From Takakia lepidozioides (taxonomy: Eukaryota > Streptophyta > Takakiopsida > Takakiales > Takakiaceae), in the NCBI GenBank assembly GCA_030704615.1, contig JAKLZA010000171.1, positions 1-25,000 of the forward strand: a stretch of 25,000 bases of DNA. The letters are read 5' to 3'. Below, piece by piece: positions 1 to 9,866 of the stretch (position 1 is its first letter; each line of letters begins with the position of its first letter). The notes beneath the pieces were generated by a model that was given only the letters and a program-made list of their open reading frames with translations, had not been told where the DNA came from and did no database searches. Position numbers and translations under genes: made by a program.

Positions 1-115
1 AATGTGACTGAGTGGCATATGTGATTGTGACTGCTCGGTGGACTGCCACCTATTTGCTGACTATGACTATTTGACTAGCATGGTCCAATGACGGACTGGA
101 TCTTCGATTTCAACA
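1..115 (-). repeat. C1 3' LTR, partial
   Basis: The stretch matches 4545-4666 almost throughout. On the minus strand it begins TGTTGAAATC directly after the purine-rich PPT, the expected TG start of an LTR. The remainder lies left of position 1. Relative to the other LTR it lacks seven bases near position 87. Confidence 0.9.
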
Positions 116-124
116 CTCCCACTC
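116..124 (-). promoter_or_regulatory. C1 polypurine tract
   Basis: The minus strand reads GAGTGGGAG immediately before the TG of the 3' LTR. The same nine bases stand in the same place in C2 (5422-5430). A PPT primes plus-strand DNA synthesis in LTR retrotransposons. Confidence 0.8.
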
Positions 125-254
125 AGTCCGACATTGTATGCATGCTTCAAAGATCGTTTGCACAGAGATTGCTTGCTGGGGAATGCAACCCGAGCATGGA
201 GCGAAAACAAAGGAACTTGTCTGGACCAAGAGCCTTCGAAAAAATATCGGCAAT

Positions 255-640
255 CTAATCGTTCGTATAAACATACTGAATGTCAATTTCTCCCTTCGTC
301 TGGTTCTCGCGAATGACATGGTACTGAACGTCTATGTGCTTTGCTCGACGATGGTATTCTGAATTGTGAACCAGTCTGATGCAACTCTGTTTATCGCTTT
401 GAAGTGGGGAGGGTGTCTTCTGTGAATGTCCAATGGAGTCCATGAGTCTCCGTAACCAAATAATCTCCCTCGTAGCCATGTGAGCCGCAACATACTCCGA
501 TTCAGTTGTCGATCTAGCAGTACATGCTTGTTTCCGACTGCTCCAAACAATTGCTCTTTGGTTCAATATAATGACACATCCGGATCTGGATTTTCTATCA
601 TCTATGTCACCAGCATAATCTGCGTCGCAAAATCCTGTGA
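255..640 (-). pseudogene. C1 RNase H domain
   Basis: Copia-type RNase H at the C-terminal end of Pol; it degrades the RNA strand of the RNA:DNA hybrid. The acidic residues expected for the family are visible: CDADYAGD (626 downward), STTESEY (about 503), QSDKQS and KHIDVQYH. This is the best preserved part of C1 and shares its frame with the RT palm end from 1226. A stop codon at 255-257 interrupts the C-terminal tail, which then continues in frame (IADIFSKAL) to about position 170. Confidence 0.88.
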
Positions 641-954
641 GCATATTTGTGTCTTGCTTCCCATTGTAGGTCAGAACAAAATGAGATGTTCCCTTCAAGT
701 ATTTCATGATCCGTTTCACAGCGTTGCAGTGCACATGTCTGTGTCTTGATGCGTATTTCACCACTGTACTCACTGCATATGAGTTGTCAGGACGACTCTC
801 GATACTTGCAAACATGAAGCTTCCAACCAATTCCTGATATGGAAATTGGTAATCCATGATGTTTTCATTTTCTTCTTTCTTTGAGTCACCCGAAAGAGAG
901 TAGAAACTCATTTGAGTATTAGGGTCAGCAAGAGTAGTCACTGTCATTGTATTT

Positions 955-1740
955 TTGAAACCATACTTCGTGATCAGCTTCTCAATGTAGACTTGCTGAT
1001 CGATTGAAATAGTCTTGAGTTGCCGATCTCTTTTAATTCGCAAACCAACATAACAGTGTGTATCTCCCACTTTGGTTTCAAATTCCTTGCCCATGTATTC
1101 AAACATGTTGTCAAGCCTTGCTGACTCAACGCAACAGGCCAGTCCATCATCCACAAAAAGAGATGTGATGATTTTGGGCTTCTCCTTACTGTAGTAAATG
1201 CAAGGATCTGCCGCACTTGGTACCAAATTGTACCTAAGCAGAAAATTGTCAAACTTCGCATTCCAAACTTGTGAAGCCTATTTCAGTCCATTCAAACATT
1301 TTTTCAAACTGCATATCAGGTGCTCTGTGCTTGGTGCTATGAAGCCCAGCAGCTGGATCATGTAGATCTCTTCTTCGAGTTCTTCATAGAGAAACGCGGT
1401 TTTAATAGCAAATTGCATGATATTCATATCCTCAGATGCTGCAATGGCAAGAATGGTGCGAATGGAGTCATACTTGGCGACAGGAGAAAATGTTTCTGCA
1501 TAGTCGATACCATACTGCTGTGAGAATCCTTTGGCACCTAATCGTGTCTTGTATCTCTCAACTGTTCCATCTGATTTTGTTTTTAGTTTGAAAACCCATT
1601 TACATTGCACCGCTTTGCGATCACAAGGTAGTTCTGTAAGCAACCATGTCTCGTTTTTTAGTGAGAGAGTTGAATTCCTCATCCATCGCTTGCTGCCATT
1701 CGGACTCTCTGTTCTGAGTTGATCGCAGTCCAATAATATG
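955..1740 (-). pseudogene. C1 reverse transcriptase domain (RVT_2), broken, motif A Asp lost
   Basis: Copia reverse transcriptase, which copies element RNA into DNA in the virus-like particle. It is split over two frames: 1278-1733 carries KWVFKLKTKSDG, the GAKGFSQQ block and motif A, and 255-1226 carries the FVDDG active-site motif at 1146-1157. A stop after the LNGLK block and a frameshift near 1230 separate them. In motif A the codon at 1407-1409 is GCT, giving QFAIKTAFL, where C2 reads QFDMKIAFL. The lost Asp is a metal ligand, so this RT would be inactive even without the frame breaks. Confidence 0.9.
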
Positions 1741-2084
1741 GGGCTCTTCCAATGAACTCGCTACTCCAGCAAAAGACTGCACCTCGGCAAAATAAGCCCA
1801 GTCACCATACCTCGTTCGTGCTTGTCGTGATCGAGTTTCGTATCGTGTCATTTGCCCATGTGGTTTCTCCACACATCCATCAAGGACCACTTCAAGTTGA
1901 ACTCCCACTGGTTCATATACCGTTTGCTCATTATTTCGTCCTTTTTGAGCTCCCATCAATTGTTCTGTTGCCTCAACTGCATCCACTGTTCCCTTCATTG
2001 CTCCCACTGGTTCAGGTACTTCCACTGAGTCCGCAAGATCATCATACAGATCCATGATGGAGACTCCACTTTGAGTTTGCAATG

Positions 2085-3119
2085 ACTGTGTTGTAGATGT
2101 GTATGATTCCTCATCAAACACAACATCTCGGCTGATTATCACATTCTTAGTGTCATTGTGCCAGAGCCGATATGCTTTGCTCTCGGTGCAATATCCTATG
2201 AATGCACATTTCTTGCACTTAGGATCAAGTTTGGATCTCATCTGCTTTGGAATGTGAGAATAGACATCTGATCCAAAAATCTCGAAATGAACAACAGATG
2301 GTCTTGCTCCTGAACATGCTTCGATTGGTGTCTTCCCATCCAGTAAACGTGTTCCTGTTCTATTCAGGATGTAAGCACTCGTTAGTACCGCCTCTGCCCA
2401 GAATTCCAGGCCAATATTGCTTGTATGCAACATACTCCTTAGTCACTACGAACTATCTTGACATTGTTCTTTGTTTCTTGTTGTGTCTGCTTAAGAACCT
2501 TACGAAAGTGCTCTATGACTTTAGACTTCTTCTTCATGTAGAATATCATTCTGTACCCTGAGAAATCATCTTTGAAAACTACATAATACCTTGATCCTCC
2601 GATGGAGTCTATTTTCATCGGTCCACACACATCCGTGTGTGAGAGATCTCCAGCTTTCTCAGCTTTTACTCTCTCATCATTGACAGGTAAGCTCTGTCTA
2701 TGGCTCTTGCTATAGGCACATCCTTTACAGAAGGTAGATGCCTCACTTATACTGCCTATCTTCAGACCTTCTACACTCTGTGATTCTTCCATTTTCTTGA
2801 TCATAGCATGATTTAGATGTCCCAAATGACAATGCCAGAGATGTAGATTGTTAGGGTTTGACTCACTCAAGAAAGCGATGCTCTCATTTTTGCCACTTAA
2901 CAAACCCCTGTCGATACTCTTAGGTATAATGACCTTCAACTGCAGCTTATACAGTTTCCCTTCACGCAAACCTACCATCACAATTCTTCCTCGTCCCTCA
3001 TTGCAAATTAATTTGCAACTCTCTTTATTATAGGTAGTGACAATTCCCTTGTCTGCTGCCTGTCCGATTGAGAATAGATTCTTTTTCAACTTATGGACAT
3101 ACAAAGCCTTTGTAATCAC
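2085..3119 (-). pseudogene. C1 integrase (GAG-pre-integrase zinc region plus core), internally deleted
   Basis: Inserts element cDNA into the chromosome. From 3119 downward: the end of the protease linker, the pre-integrase zinc region (LWHCHLGH, then CKGCAYSK), then the core start DVCGPM and VFKDDFSGY, carrying the first two acidic residues of the D-D-E triad. The frame then jumps from KIVRSD (2439) straight to MLHTSNIGLEFWAEAV (2433). C2 has about 55 residues between the equivalent points, including the PQQNGYIER block with the catalytic Glu. So C1 lost roughly 165 bp and the third catalytic residue. The C-terminal part continues through GKTPIEACSG and GYCTESKAYRLW. Confidence 0.9.
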
Positions 3120-3430
3120 TCCTCTCTCTCACATGTCTCCAACAAGACTCAGAATCTCGATATCCCCAACTCTCTCAACCCACACAGACTCATTGTTAGC
3201 GACCACGGCAAGCCACTTCCCCTTAGCTATTGGTTCCAAATTCTTGAACCACTCTCTCTTATCGGTCATGTGCTCACTTGCACCGCCATCAGCATACCAA
3301 CAGTTACTCTTAGGCTTCAGCCATGGTAACTCTAGAAAATTGAGCCCCGTGAACAGTGTATGCAGTGCTAATATTGACCTTTGGAAACATACTCTCCACT
3401 TGATTTGCTTGACTTGTCTCTCCTTCTTAT
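3120..3430 (-). pseudogene. C1 aspartic protease domain
   Basis: Cleaves the Gag-Pol polyprotein. The minus strand encodes WYADGGASEHMTD, with the active-site block DGGA at 3279-3290. The usual retroelement motif is D-[ST]-G-A, so the second position is Gly here. C2 has the same change, so it is not a private lesion of this copy. A stop lies near 3131 between the protease and the KALYVHKLKKNLFSIGQ block. Confidence 0.75.
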
Positions 3431-4203
3431 CAGGACACTCGCGCTCCTAGTGTCCTCTTCTTCCGCAACCATTGCAATGAGTTTGTTTCTTCAATTCCTC
3501 GATTCTCCTTCTCTTTTTTTGACGTTCAGCATACGTCAATCTTGGCTTACCATCACCGCTTCTGCTGCTATTCATATTACCTGGCCGACCAACAAAAAAG
3601 GCCTTATCTCTGGCTTCATCAAATGCTCCTCGTTTTTTGTTCAGAGTTTCTTCTTTTAGCAGTCTTACGGTAAGTTTCTCGATCGTCTGCTCATCCTTCA
3701 GAACACTGTCCCACGCCGAGATCATGTGTCGGTGTGAAGGAGGTAAACTGCAAATAATCTTGGTGATTACTACTCGATCTGTTGTGGCCTCCCCAAGATC
3801 ATTAAGCTGGCAGGCCATGGACTCAATGGTGCTAATGTGTTCAGCTACATCATCACCATCACTCATCTTGTATTCAAAAAATTATATGGATATTTTCGCT
3901 TGCGCATTGCTCACGAATGGTGATGAGACGACTCCACATCTCTGCTGATGTCTTGCATGCAATGAGTTGTTGCATGCGCTTCTTGCCTACCGACCTGCAG
4001 ATGTACAAAGAAGCACAGTTATCCTTGTCATCCCACTCATCCTGATCCAAAGCTTCTTCCCTCAATTCTATTCCCTCAACAACACATAAAAGCTTATTTG
4101 CTCGAAATAGCACTTGCATCTGGAACTTCCATAGTTGGAAGTTATCTCCCGTGAACTTCTCAATATTCGTGATGTTCTTAGAATCTGTCTTCACTGCCGC
4201 CAT
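3431..4203 (-). pseudogene. C1 gag (UBN2-type) with zinc knuckle
   Basis: Capsid/nucleocapsid precursor. The likely start is the ATG at 4201-4203 (MAAVKTDSKN), about 60 bases past the PBS. FTGDNFQLWKFQMQ is the usual copia gag N-terminus, followed by TSAEMWSRL. A frameshift near 3870 moves the reading to the frame at 3866 (KMSDGDDVAEHISTIES, then RLLKEETLNKKRGAF). The nucleocapsid zinc knuckle CNGCGRRGH is interrupted by a TAG stop at 3447-3449 and resumes as ERECPDK. So the CX2CX4HX4C spacing is kept and a single codon is lost. Confidence 0.88.
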
Positions 4204-4261
4204 TTCTTCTATCACCCTTACTTCTACAGAAAGAAAACCTCTCACACAGCATTAAGCGATT

Positions 4262-4275
4262 GTGGGCCCATAACC
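4262..4275 (-). promoter_or_regulatory. C1 primer binding site, initiator tRNA-Met anticodon arm
   Basis: The plus strand reads GTGGGCCCATAACC, which is the anticodon stem-loop sequence of plant initiator tRNA-Met as I recall it (anticodon CAU inside). The minus strand (GGTTATGGGCCC) would pair with that internal region rather than with the tRNA 3' end. Drosophila copia and yeast Ty5 prime this way, from a cleaved half tRNA. Confidence 0.8.
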
Positions 4276-4666
4276 TATTAGAAATACTGATTTCACTGCT
4301 TGCTCATAGTTGTTTACAGAGTAGCCAGTAAGTTATGAAGAAACTATCCAACACTATTGAAACACTAAGAAGTACACGGCTTATCAATCTATAAGGCAAT
4401 CCATGGAATCAATGATGCTCACGCATCTGTAAGTCGAACTACACCACGCTATGAACATACATAAAAATTAACTGAGTATTGTCTACCACCAAAAAAAATA
4501 CAGGTGCTACTAAGTGCGCGAGATCCAACTAGCTAGAGTTTCCAAATGTGACTGAGTGGCATCTGTGATTGCGACTGCTCGGTTGATTGCCACCTATTTG
4601 CTGACTATGACTATTCGACCAGCATGGTCCAGATGTCAATGACGGACTGGATCTTCAATTTCAACA
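4276..4666 (-). repeat. C1 5' LTR
   Basis: Bounded on the outside by the TGTTGAAATT start (minus strand, at 4666) and on the inside by the PBS. Its outer 122 bp match 1-115. The inner end reads CTAATA before the PBS instead of ending in CA, so either the terminal dinucleotide has mutated or the border is off by a few bases. Length is about 391 bp. Confidence 0.8.
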
Positions 4667-5133
4667 GCCCCAACCATCTCAGTCAAATACAAAAAAAATC
4701 TTTCAACCAAGCGCTTGTAATCTATGGCGATACCTTGAGGACTTGAATCTTTTGGGAAGGTTAGTGCAACCACGTGGTCTGGGTTACGACTGTCAAAAGT
4801 TATCAACCAGTATTGGATGGTTATTGAGCATTGAAAGGGTAAGGTTATTTCACTCGGTTATTGTATGAAATAGATAGGTTGCTGGAAATCCATTACCAAC
4901 CTAGGATCGTAGTCTAATGACCTCCATTGAGACTGAAAAACTTTAAGACCAAGAATTTTGTGAACTCTGCGTGTATGTATAGCTATCAAGAATAATCTAG
5001 CATAGTATATGGATGTGAAACTCATGTATGATACCTCCTCTTACTGTCTGTTGACTGGGTAGGGGCCAACAAATACCTGCATCTCTAACAAGAAAAAGAG
5101 TGGAACCCCACCACCCAAAGTGTGGCCAGTGCT
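4667..5133. other. Spacer between C1 and C2, nothing recognised
   Basis: AT-rich DNA without a long reading frame or repeat that I can see. It is the host sequence flanking both insertions. Its right end (GTGGCCAGTGCTATAAC) would be continuous with 10154 onward before C2 inserted. Confidence 0.6.
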
Positions 5134-5138
5134 ATAAC
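5134..5138. repeat. C2 target site duplication, left copy (ATAAC)
   Basis: ATAAC abuts the left LTR and is repeated at 10149-10153 directly after the right LTR. A 5-bp duplication is the copia norm. Confidence 0.9.
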
Positions 5139-5421
5139 TGTTGACATAGTTTATAAATCTACACACATCTACAACGAGATTCCACAGCCAGAGTCCTACG
5201 ATCTATATATTCAGACATGAGAGAGAGAGAAAACAGTAAGTGAGAGACAAGCAAGACAACTATTCTTGATTCTTGAAAAACAAGATAACAATAGTATGGC
5301 TTCACGTCTATCTGTATTATGTCCAGTAACGAGCAGTCAACATATTTGACCAGCTGTCACTAATTTAAAATCAAACTCCTCATGACGAAGGTGTGTGGAT
5401 GTAAATCGTTGTAATCCTACA
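5139..5421 (-). repeat. C2 3' LTR
   Basis: On the minus strand it starts TGTAGGATTA and ends ATGTCAACA, so it has the TG...CA ends of an LTR. It matches 9867-10148 over its whole length. It contains a GAGAGAGAGA run and a TATATAGATC stretch (minus strand, near 5195) that could serve as a TATA element. Confidence 0.95.
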
Positions 5422-5430
5422 CTCCCACTC
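5422..5430 (-). promoter_or_regulatory. C2 polypurine tract
   Basis: GAGTGGGAG on the minus strand, directly before the 3' LTR and identical to that of C1. Confidence 0.8.
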
Positions 5431-5456
5431 ATACACATATGCTTCATGCATGAGCC

Positions 5457-5945
5457 TTAGGGTACTGGCACTATGCCTGCCATGCCCCTAAATCTGATAA
5501 TCTTATCAGCTGGTAGAGCCTTAGTAAACATGTCTGCAAGTTGATCTTGCGTAGGAACATAGGCTATGTCTACCTCCCCTGCAACCTGCTTGTCTGGCAC
5601 ATAGTGATACTGGATATCTATGTGCTTTGTACGCTTGTGAAATTCAGGATTTCTCACCAAACGAATAGCACTCTGATTATCTGACAATAAATCAGTTGCT
5701 CCCTCCTGCTCATACCCTATGTCCTTCAACAACCGTCGAACCCAGACAGCCTCTTTCGTTGCTGTACATGCAGCCACGTATTCAGACTCTGTTGTAGAGT
5801 TTGATGTGCATTTCTGGAGTTGGCTTCTCCATGCGAGTGGTCCTTCGTTCATCAAGAAAATGAATCATGTCTTGGACCTGCGATCCTCTAGATCTCCCCC
5901 ATACTCCGCATCACAGTAACCCGTCAAGGTATTCTCAGCCTGTTC
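5457..5945 (-). pseudogene. C2 RNase H domain
   Basis: The N-terminal motif YCDAEYGGD (about 5905-5930) is followed by an in-frame TGA (5853-5855). An uninterrupted frame then runs to the stop at 5457 with NSTTESEYVAA, LLSDNQSAIRL and KHIDIQYHYV, which contain the remaining acidic residues. The tail DQLADMFTKALPADKI is the usual copia Pol C-terminus and ends about 27 bp before the PPT. A frameshift near 5950 separates this from the connection region upstream. Confidence 0.9.
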
Positions 5946-6234
5946 ACTGCTCCCACTAAACAAATCCCATAGTTTAGTGTGCCCTTTAGATATTTAAATA
6001 TCCGTTTCACTGCATTCCAGTGAGCTCTTCCTGGACAGTGCGAATATTTTGTTGCACAACTGATAGCGTAGGCAATGTCAGGTCGTGTGCCCAACATCGC
6101 AAACATAAGTGAGCCAACTGCCTCCCTGTAAGGTAGGTACTCATTATTCTCTCCTTCGTTATCTTCGTATTGTTCAGCCACATGCAAGCTGCTTAACCTT
6201 GCATTAGGGTCAGCTGGAACAATCACAGGACTTG

Positions 6235-7000
6235 CGTCATCAAATCCAAAACGTTTGATGATGTGAGCAATATACCTCTTCTAATCCAGGTATATCATTC
6301 TTTTGTCCCCATCTCTGGTTATTCACAATCCCACGTAACAGTCGACTTCTCCTGCTTTCATGTCAAAATGCAGATTCAAGTATCCGATGATCTCATCCAA
6401 TTTTGATTTATGACGGCTGCAAACAATTCCATCATCTACAAAGATTGTTGTAATCGTCTCTGATGCACCATCACTGTAATACACACAGCAGTCAGCCTGG
6501 CTTGACTTTAGGTCATACTTCACAAGAAAATGATTGAACTTCTCATTCCATGCCCGGGATGCTTGTTTAAGCCCATATAAACTCTTCTTTAGAACAGAGA
6601 CTTCATCTTCATGTCCTCTTTCTATGTAACCTTCTGGTTGCATCATATACAGCTCTTCATCCAAATCTCCATTCAGGAAAGCTATCTTCATGTCAAATTG
6701 GACTATGTTCATGTCCTTGACTGCAGCTATGCTCAAGATCGTCCTGATCGAATCAGACTTGACAACTGGGGCGAAAGTCTCATCATAGTCTATGCTAGTC
6801 TATGCCCTGCTGCTGTGAATATCCTTTAGCAACTACTTTTGCCTTGAACCTCTCAATTGTGCCATCCGATTTCTGTTTGACCTTAAACACCCATTTGCAC
6901 TTTATGGCTGTTCTCCCTGGGGGCAATTTGCCTAGAACCCATGTTCTGTTCTGCAGCAATGATTGATACTCTTCAAACATGGCTTCTTTCCAGCTTTCCG
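6235..7000 (-). pseudogene. C2 reverse transcriptase domain (RVT_2), frameshifted
   Basis: Begins at SWKEAMFEEYQSL and KCKWVFKVKQKSDG (frame ending at 6795), then continues in the frame of 6323-6736. QFDMKIAFLNGDL (motif A with its Asp), the KKSLYGLKQASRAWN block and IFVDDGIVC (active site, FVDD) are all present, so the catalytic residues are retained. The break near 6790 is an imperfect direct duplication of about 10 bp (GCATAGACTA twice), a slippage-like event that shifts the frame. Stops at 6323 and about 6279 lie in the C-terminal part. Confidence 0.92.
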
Positions 7001-7399
7001 AATGTTCAGACTTAATGGCTTCTTGATAGGTTTTAGGCTCATCAGGTAAAGACTCGGCTTCCGCTAAACATGCATGAGATAATTTCTGCTTCCTTCCTTC
7101 ATTTAACATGTTTAACACATATTCACTCAGTCTACTCGGTGGTCTCCTTTCCCTATGTGGATTAACTCTTAGTGGTTGGACTACCTGGTCTCTCCCACTG
7201 GTCGATGCTTCTCCCACTCTCGTAGTTAGATCAGCACTGATCAACAAAGGCACTGCAGAAATACCACTCTCTATTGACTCATTCAATTGACAGGGTCTTG
7301 TATTTTCCTGACCTGTGATTATGTCACCAACTGGTGTGGCTACCTGGTTGTGACCATTCTGAACTACAGGAGGAACTACTGATGTTGTTGGCACATTGA

Positions 7400-8320
7400 C
7401 TACAGTCTGAGTTTTGAAATCCAAAACATCTACAGTCAGTTTCTCTCCCTGCAGCGTATTCTCTTCGAAAAGTACATCTCGACTGATCGTGATTTTTCTC
7501 TTGATAGGATCCCAAAGTTTGTAAGCTTTGCTTGTCTCACAGTAGCCTACAAACAAATGCTTGACACTCTTCGGATCAAACTTCTTCCGTAATTCTTTCG
7601 GGACATGCACATATGCCGTACTCCCAAAAATCCTCAAGTGCGCAATTGATGGTTTTCTCTTGTGCCATTTCTCAAACGGAGTCTCGTTCTCCAATGTTCT
7701 GGTAGCAGATCAATTTAGTACATACACGGCTGTATGCACAGCTTCTGCCCAGAGATAAATAGGTAACCCATTCGCATACAACATGCTTCTGGCGCTCTCG
7801 ACAATTATCCTATTGTCTCGTTCAATATAGCCGTTCTGTTGCGGCGTATAGGGAGCTGTGGTCTCATGCCATATCCCTGCTTGTTGTAAGTAATCTTGGA
7901 AATATTTTCCCATATACTCTCCACCTCGATCAGTTCTAAGAATCTTGATCTCGTTACCTGATTCTGTCTTGACCTGTTTCTGCAAGACCTTGAAACAGAA
8001 GAAGACATCTGATTTCTTCTTAATGCAATAGATAAACCTATAGCCACTATTATCATCCTTAAACAGAGCATAATATCTAGACCCTGATGGCGAATTAACA
8101 CTCATAGGACCGCATATGTCCGAATGAAAAAATTCTCCCGGTCTCTCGAATCTCTCACGATTGAGTTTTCCTTCAAATGGCAGCCTATGCTGTTACACAC
8201 AGCTCTTACAGAGCCTGTCGCTCATAGCTTCAGTAGTAAGCTTCAATCCTTCTACCATATTTTTTTGATTCATCCTTTTTATCATTGCAACATTTACATG
8301 TCCTAGTCTGCAATGCCAAA
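7400..8320 (-). pseudogene. C2 integrase with GAG-pre-integrase zinc region
   Basis: From 8320 downward: VWHCRLGHVNVAMIK and CKSC (zinc-binding region), an in-frame TAA at 8193, then ICGPM and ALFKDDNSGYRF (first two acidic residues), RTDRGGEYMGKYF, and PYTPQQNGYIERDN with the catalytic Glu. After YLWAEAVHTAVYVLN there is a TGA near 7707. The C-terminal part then runs through ETPFEKWHKRKPS and FVGYCETSKAYKLW. All three catalytic positions are kept, unlike C1. Confidence 0.92.
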
Positions 8321-8589
8321 CCTTCAAATCACTCATTGTTTCTGATGCTAGGTTTGCTTCAGACTCTTTGGTTCTCTCAACCAATTCCTCATCTTTGACA
8401 TCTGTGTTCCAGTCTGCGACTACAACATTTGCTTGAGTATCATTTGGATCTATGATCTCAATATCAAGCTTGTAAAGCTTTCTGTCCCTTCTTCCTTCCA
8501 TCACAGTATTTCCTACTGCATCAGTCAATTTGCAAGTATTCTTGCTATAAGTAGTTGTAAGATTCTTGTCAGCAACTTGGCCTATGGAA

Positions 8590-8830
8590 AATAGATTTTT
8601 CTTTAACTCTGGGACATACAGAACATTTTTTATCGTCCCACGCTTCCATCCATCGTTAACATGACAATGAATCTCAATATCACCAACACCTGCCACCCAT
8701 AGTTGTCGATTGTCAGCCACGTACACTGGCCAACGCCCTCTGGGTATTTTCCTCATGGTCTGGAACCTTTTTTTTTAATCAGTCATATGTTCAGTTGCGC
8801 CTCCATCAGCGAACCGAAATTCCTGATTGC
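8590..8830 (-). pseudogene. C2 aspartic protease domain
   Basis: FRFADGGATEHMTD carries the active-site block DGGA at 8796-8807, with Gly at the usual Ser/Thr position. An in-frame TAA at 8775, inside a run of A residues on the coding strand, follows at once. The frame then continues to VLYVPELKKNLFSIGQ, the block that normally ends this region before the pre-integrase domain. Confidence 0.8.
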
Positions 8831-8879
8831 GAATAGTTGAATCAATTGCAGCAAACGCAGCACTCTCACATTTGTCAAG

Positions 8880-9776
8880 AGTTACATTGGCATGACTTCT
8901 TGATCCAGATGTGATCCCCGCAGCTTCATCACGTATGCGCTTTCGACATTCGTTTATCCAATGTCCCGGCATACCACAGTAGTTACATCTGATGTTCTTT
9001 TTTTTCTCAGCGATGCTATCAAGATGATCGGTGGTTGCAACCATGAAAACTTGATCGCACCGGCCTCTTTAGTGTTGTGTTCTTACTGTTCTTCTTGATT
9101 TGTTTTCCATCCTTCATAAAGAATGCATGACCTCCAGCCCGATCTCCTTCTTGCTCTGCATCATAGAGCTTTGCTCTTGCTTCCTCCTTTAACAGCCGCA
9201 CTGTTAGATTATCGATTGTCTGACTGGCTTGTGGAACGTTGTCCCACGCTGCCAACACATGTTTGTAGGACTGGGGCAAACTACAGATGACCTTTGTCAT
9301 TATTGATGTGTTTGATATTACTTCACCGAGATCGTTCAATTTAGCAGCTAGTGACTCGATTTTGCTAATGTGATCAGCTATTTCGTCACCTGCTTTCATT
9401 TTGTATTCAAAAAACTCTTGCTGCAGGACGTGCTTATTCTCTGGCACGTTTTATTCATGAGTGATCAATAACCTCTGCCACATCTGATGTGCAGTAACAC
9501 AATTAATCAGCCTCTGAAGGTGTCTCTGATCTACAGATGCATAGATGTACATCTTCCCTACATTATTTCCTTCGTCCCAAACTGTTTGTGCAGCAAGTAA
9601 CTCATCGGCAAAAGCACCTGGGCTTGCTACCGCAGTTGGTCTAACTCCAGATCCATCAATGATTGTCATCAATTGTTTTGCTTCAAACACAATTCTCATA
9701 TGGAATTTCCACAACTGTTCTCGCCATTGAACTTGGTTATGTGCGTGAAATCTCTTGTATCTACATTCCTAGCCAT
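8880..9776 (-). pseudogene. C2 gag with intact zinc knuckle
   Basis: The likely start is the ATG at 9774-9776 (MARNVDTRDFTHITKFNGEN), about 78 bases past the PBS. A frameshift near 9716 precedes LWKFHMRIVFEAKQL. An in-frame TAA at 9448-9450 interrupts the region before ENKHVLQQEFFEYKMKAG. A further shift near 9045 leads to the nucleocapsid knuckle CNYCGMPGHWINEC, a complete CX2CX4HX4C. The similarity to the C1 gag (EFFEYKM or FEYKM, then ISKIES or ISTIES) supports common descent. Confidence 0.9.
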
Positions 9777-9852
9777 CTTGACTAACTTCTGTAGATTAAA
9801 CAAAAACAAGAAAGCATAACAACATCTTCAGCGTAGTGGTTTCAGTACCAAT

Positions 9853-9866
9853 CTGGGCCCATAACC
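9853..9866 (-). promoter_or_regulatory. C2 primer binding site, initiator tRNA-Met anticodon arm
   Basis: The plus strand reads CTGGGCCCATAACC next to the LTR end. It is the same tRNA-iMet internal sequence as in C1. The minus-strand junction is ...GTCAACA followed by GGTTATGGGCCC, so the PBS touches the LTR with no spacer. Confidence 0.85.

Larger units (their letters stand above)
1..4666 (-). mobile_element. Ty1/copia LTR retrotransposon C1 (degenerate, cut by window edge)
   Basis: Reading down the minus strand the order is 5' LTR (4276-4666), PBS (4262-4275), gag, protease, integrase, reverse transcriptase, RNase H, PPT (116-124) and the start of the 3' LTR (1-115). Integrase before RT defines Ty1/copia. 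The 115 bp visible in the left LTR differ from the matching part of the right LTR by 7 substitutions and a 7-bp indel, about 6 percent, so this is an older insertion than C2. Coding lesions include a stop in the zinc knuckle, a deletion removing the end of the integrase core, a changed catalytic residue in RT and several frameshifts. The target duplication cannot be checked because the left end lies outside the window. Confidence 0.93.

Noticed and set aside
4276-4300. Exact inner border of the C1 5' LTR
   Set aside because: The end is TA, not CA, and the partner LTR is outside the window, so the border cannot be proven from this sequence.
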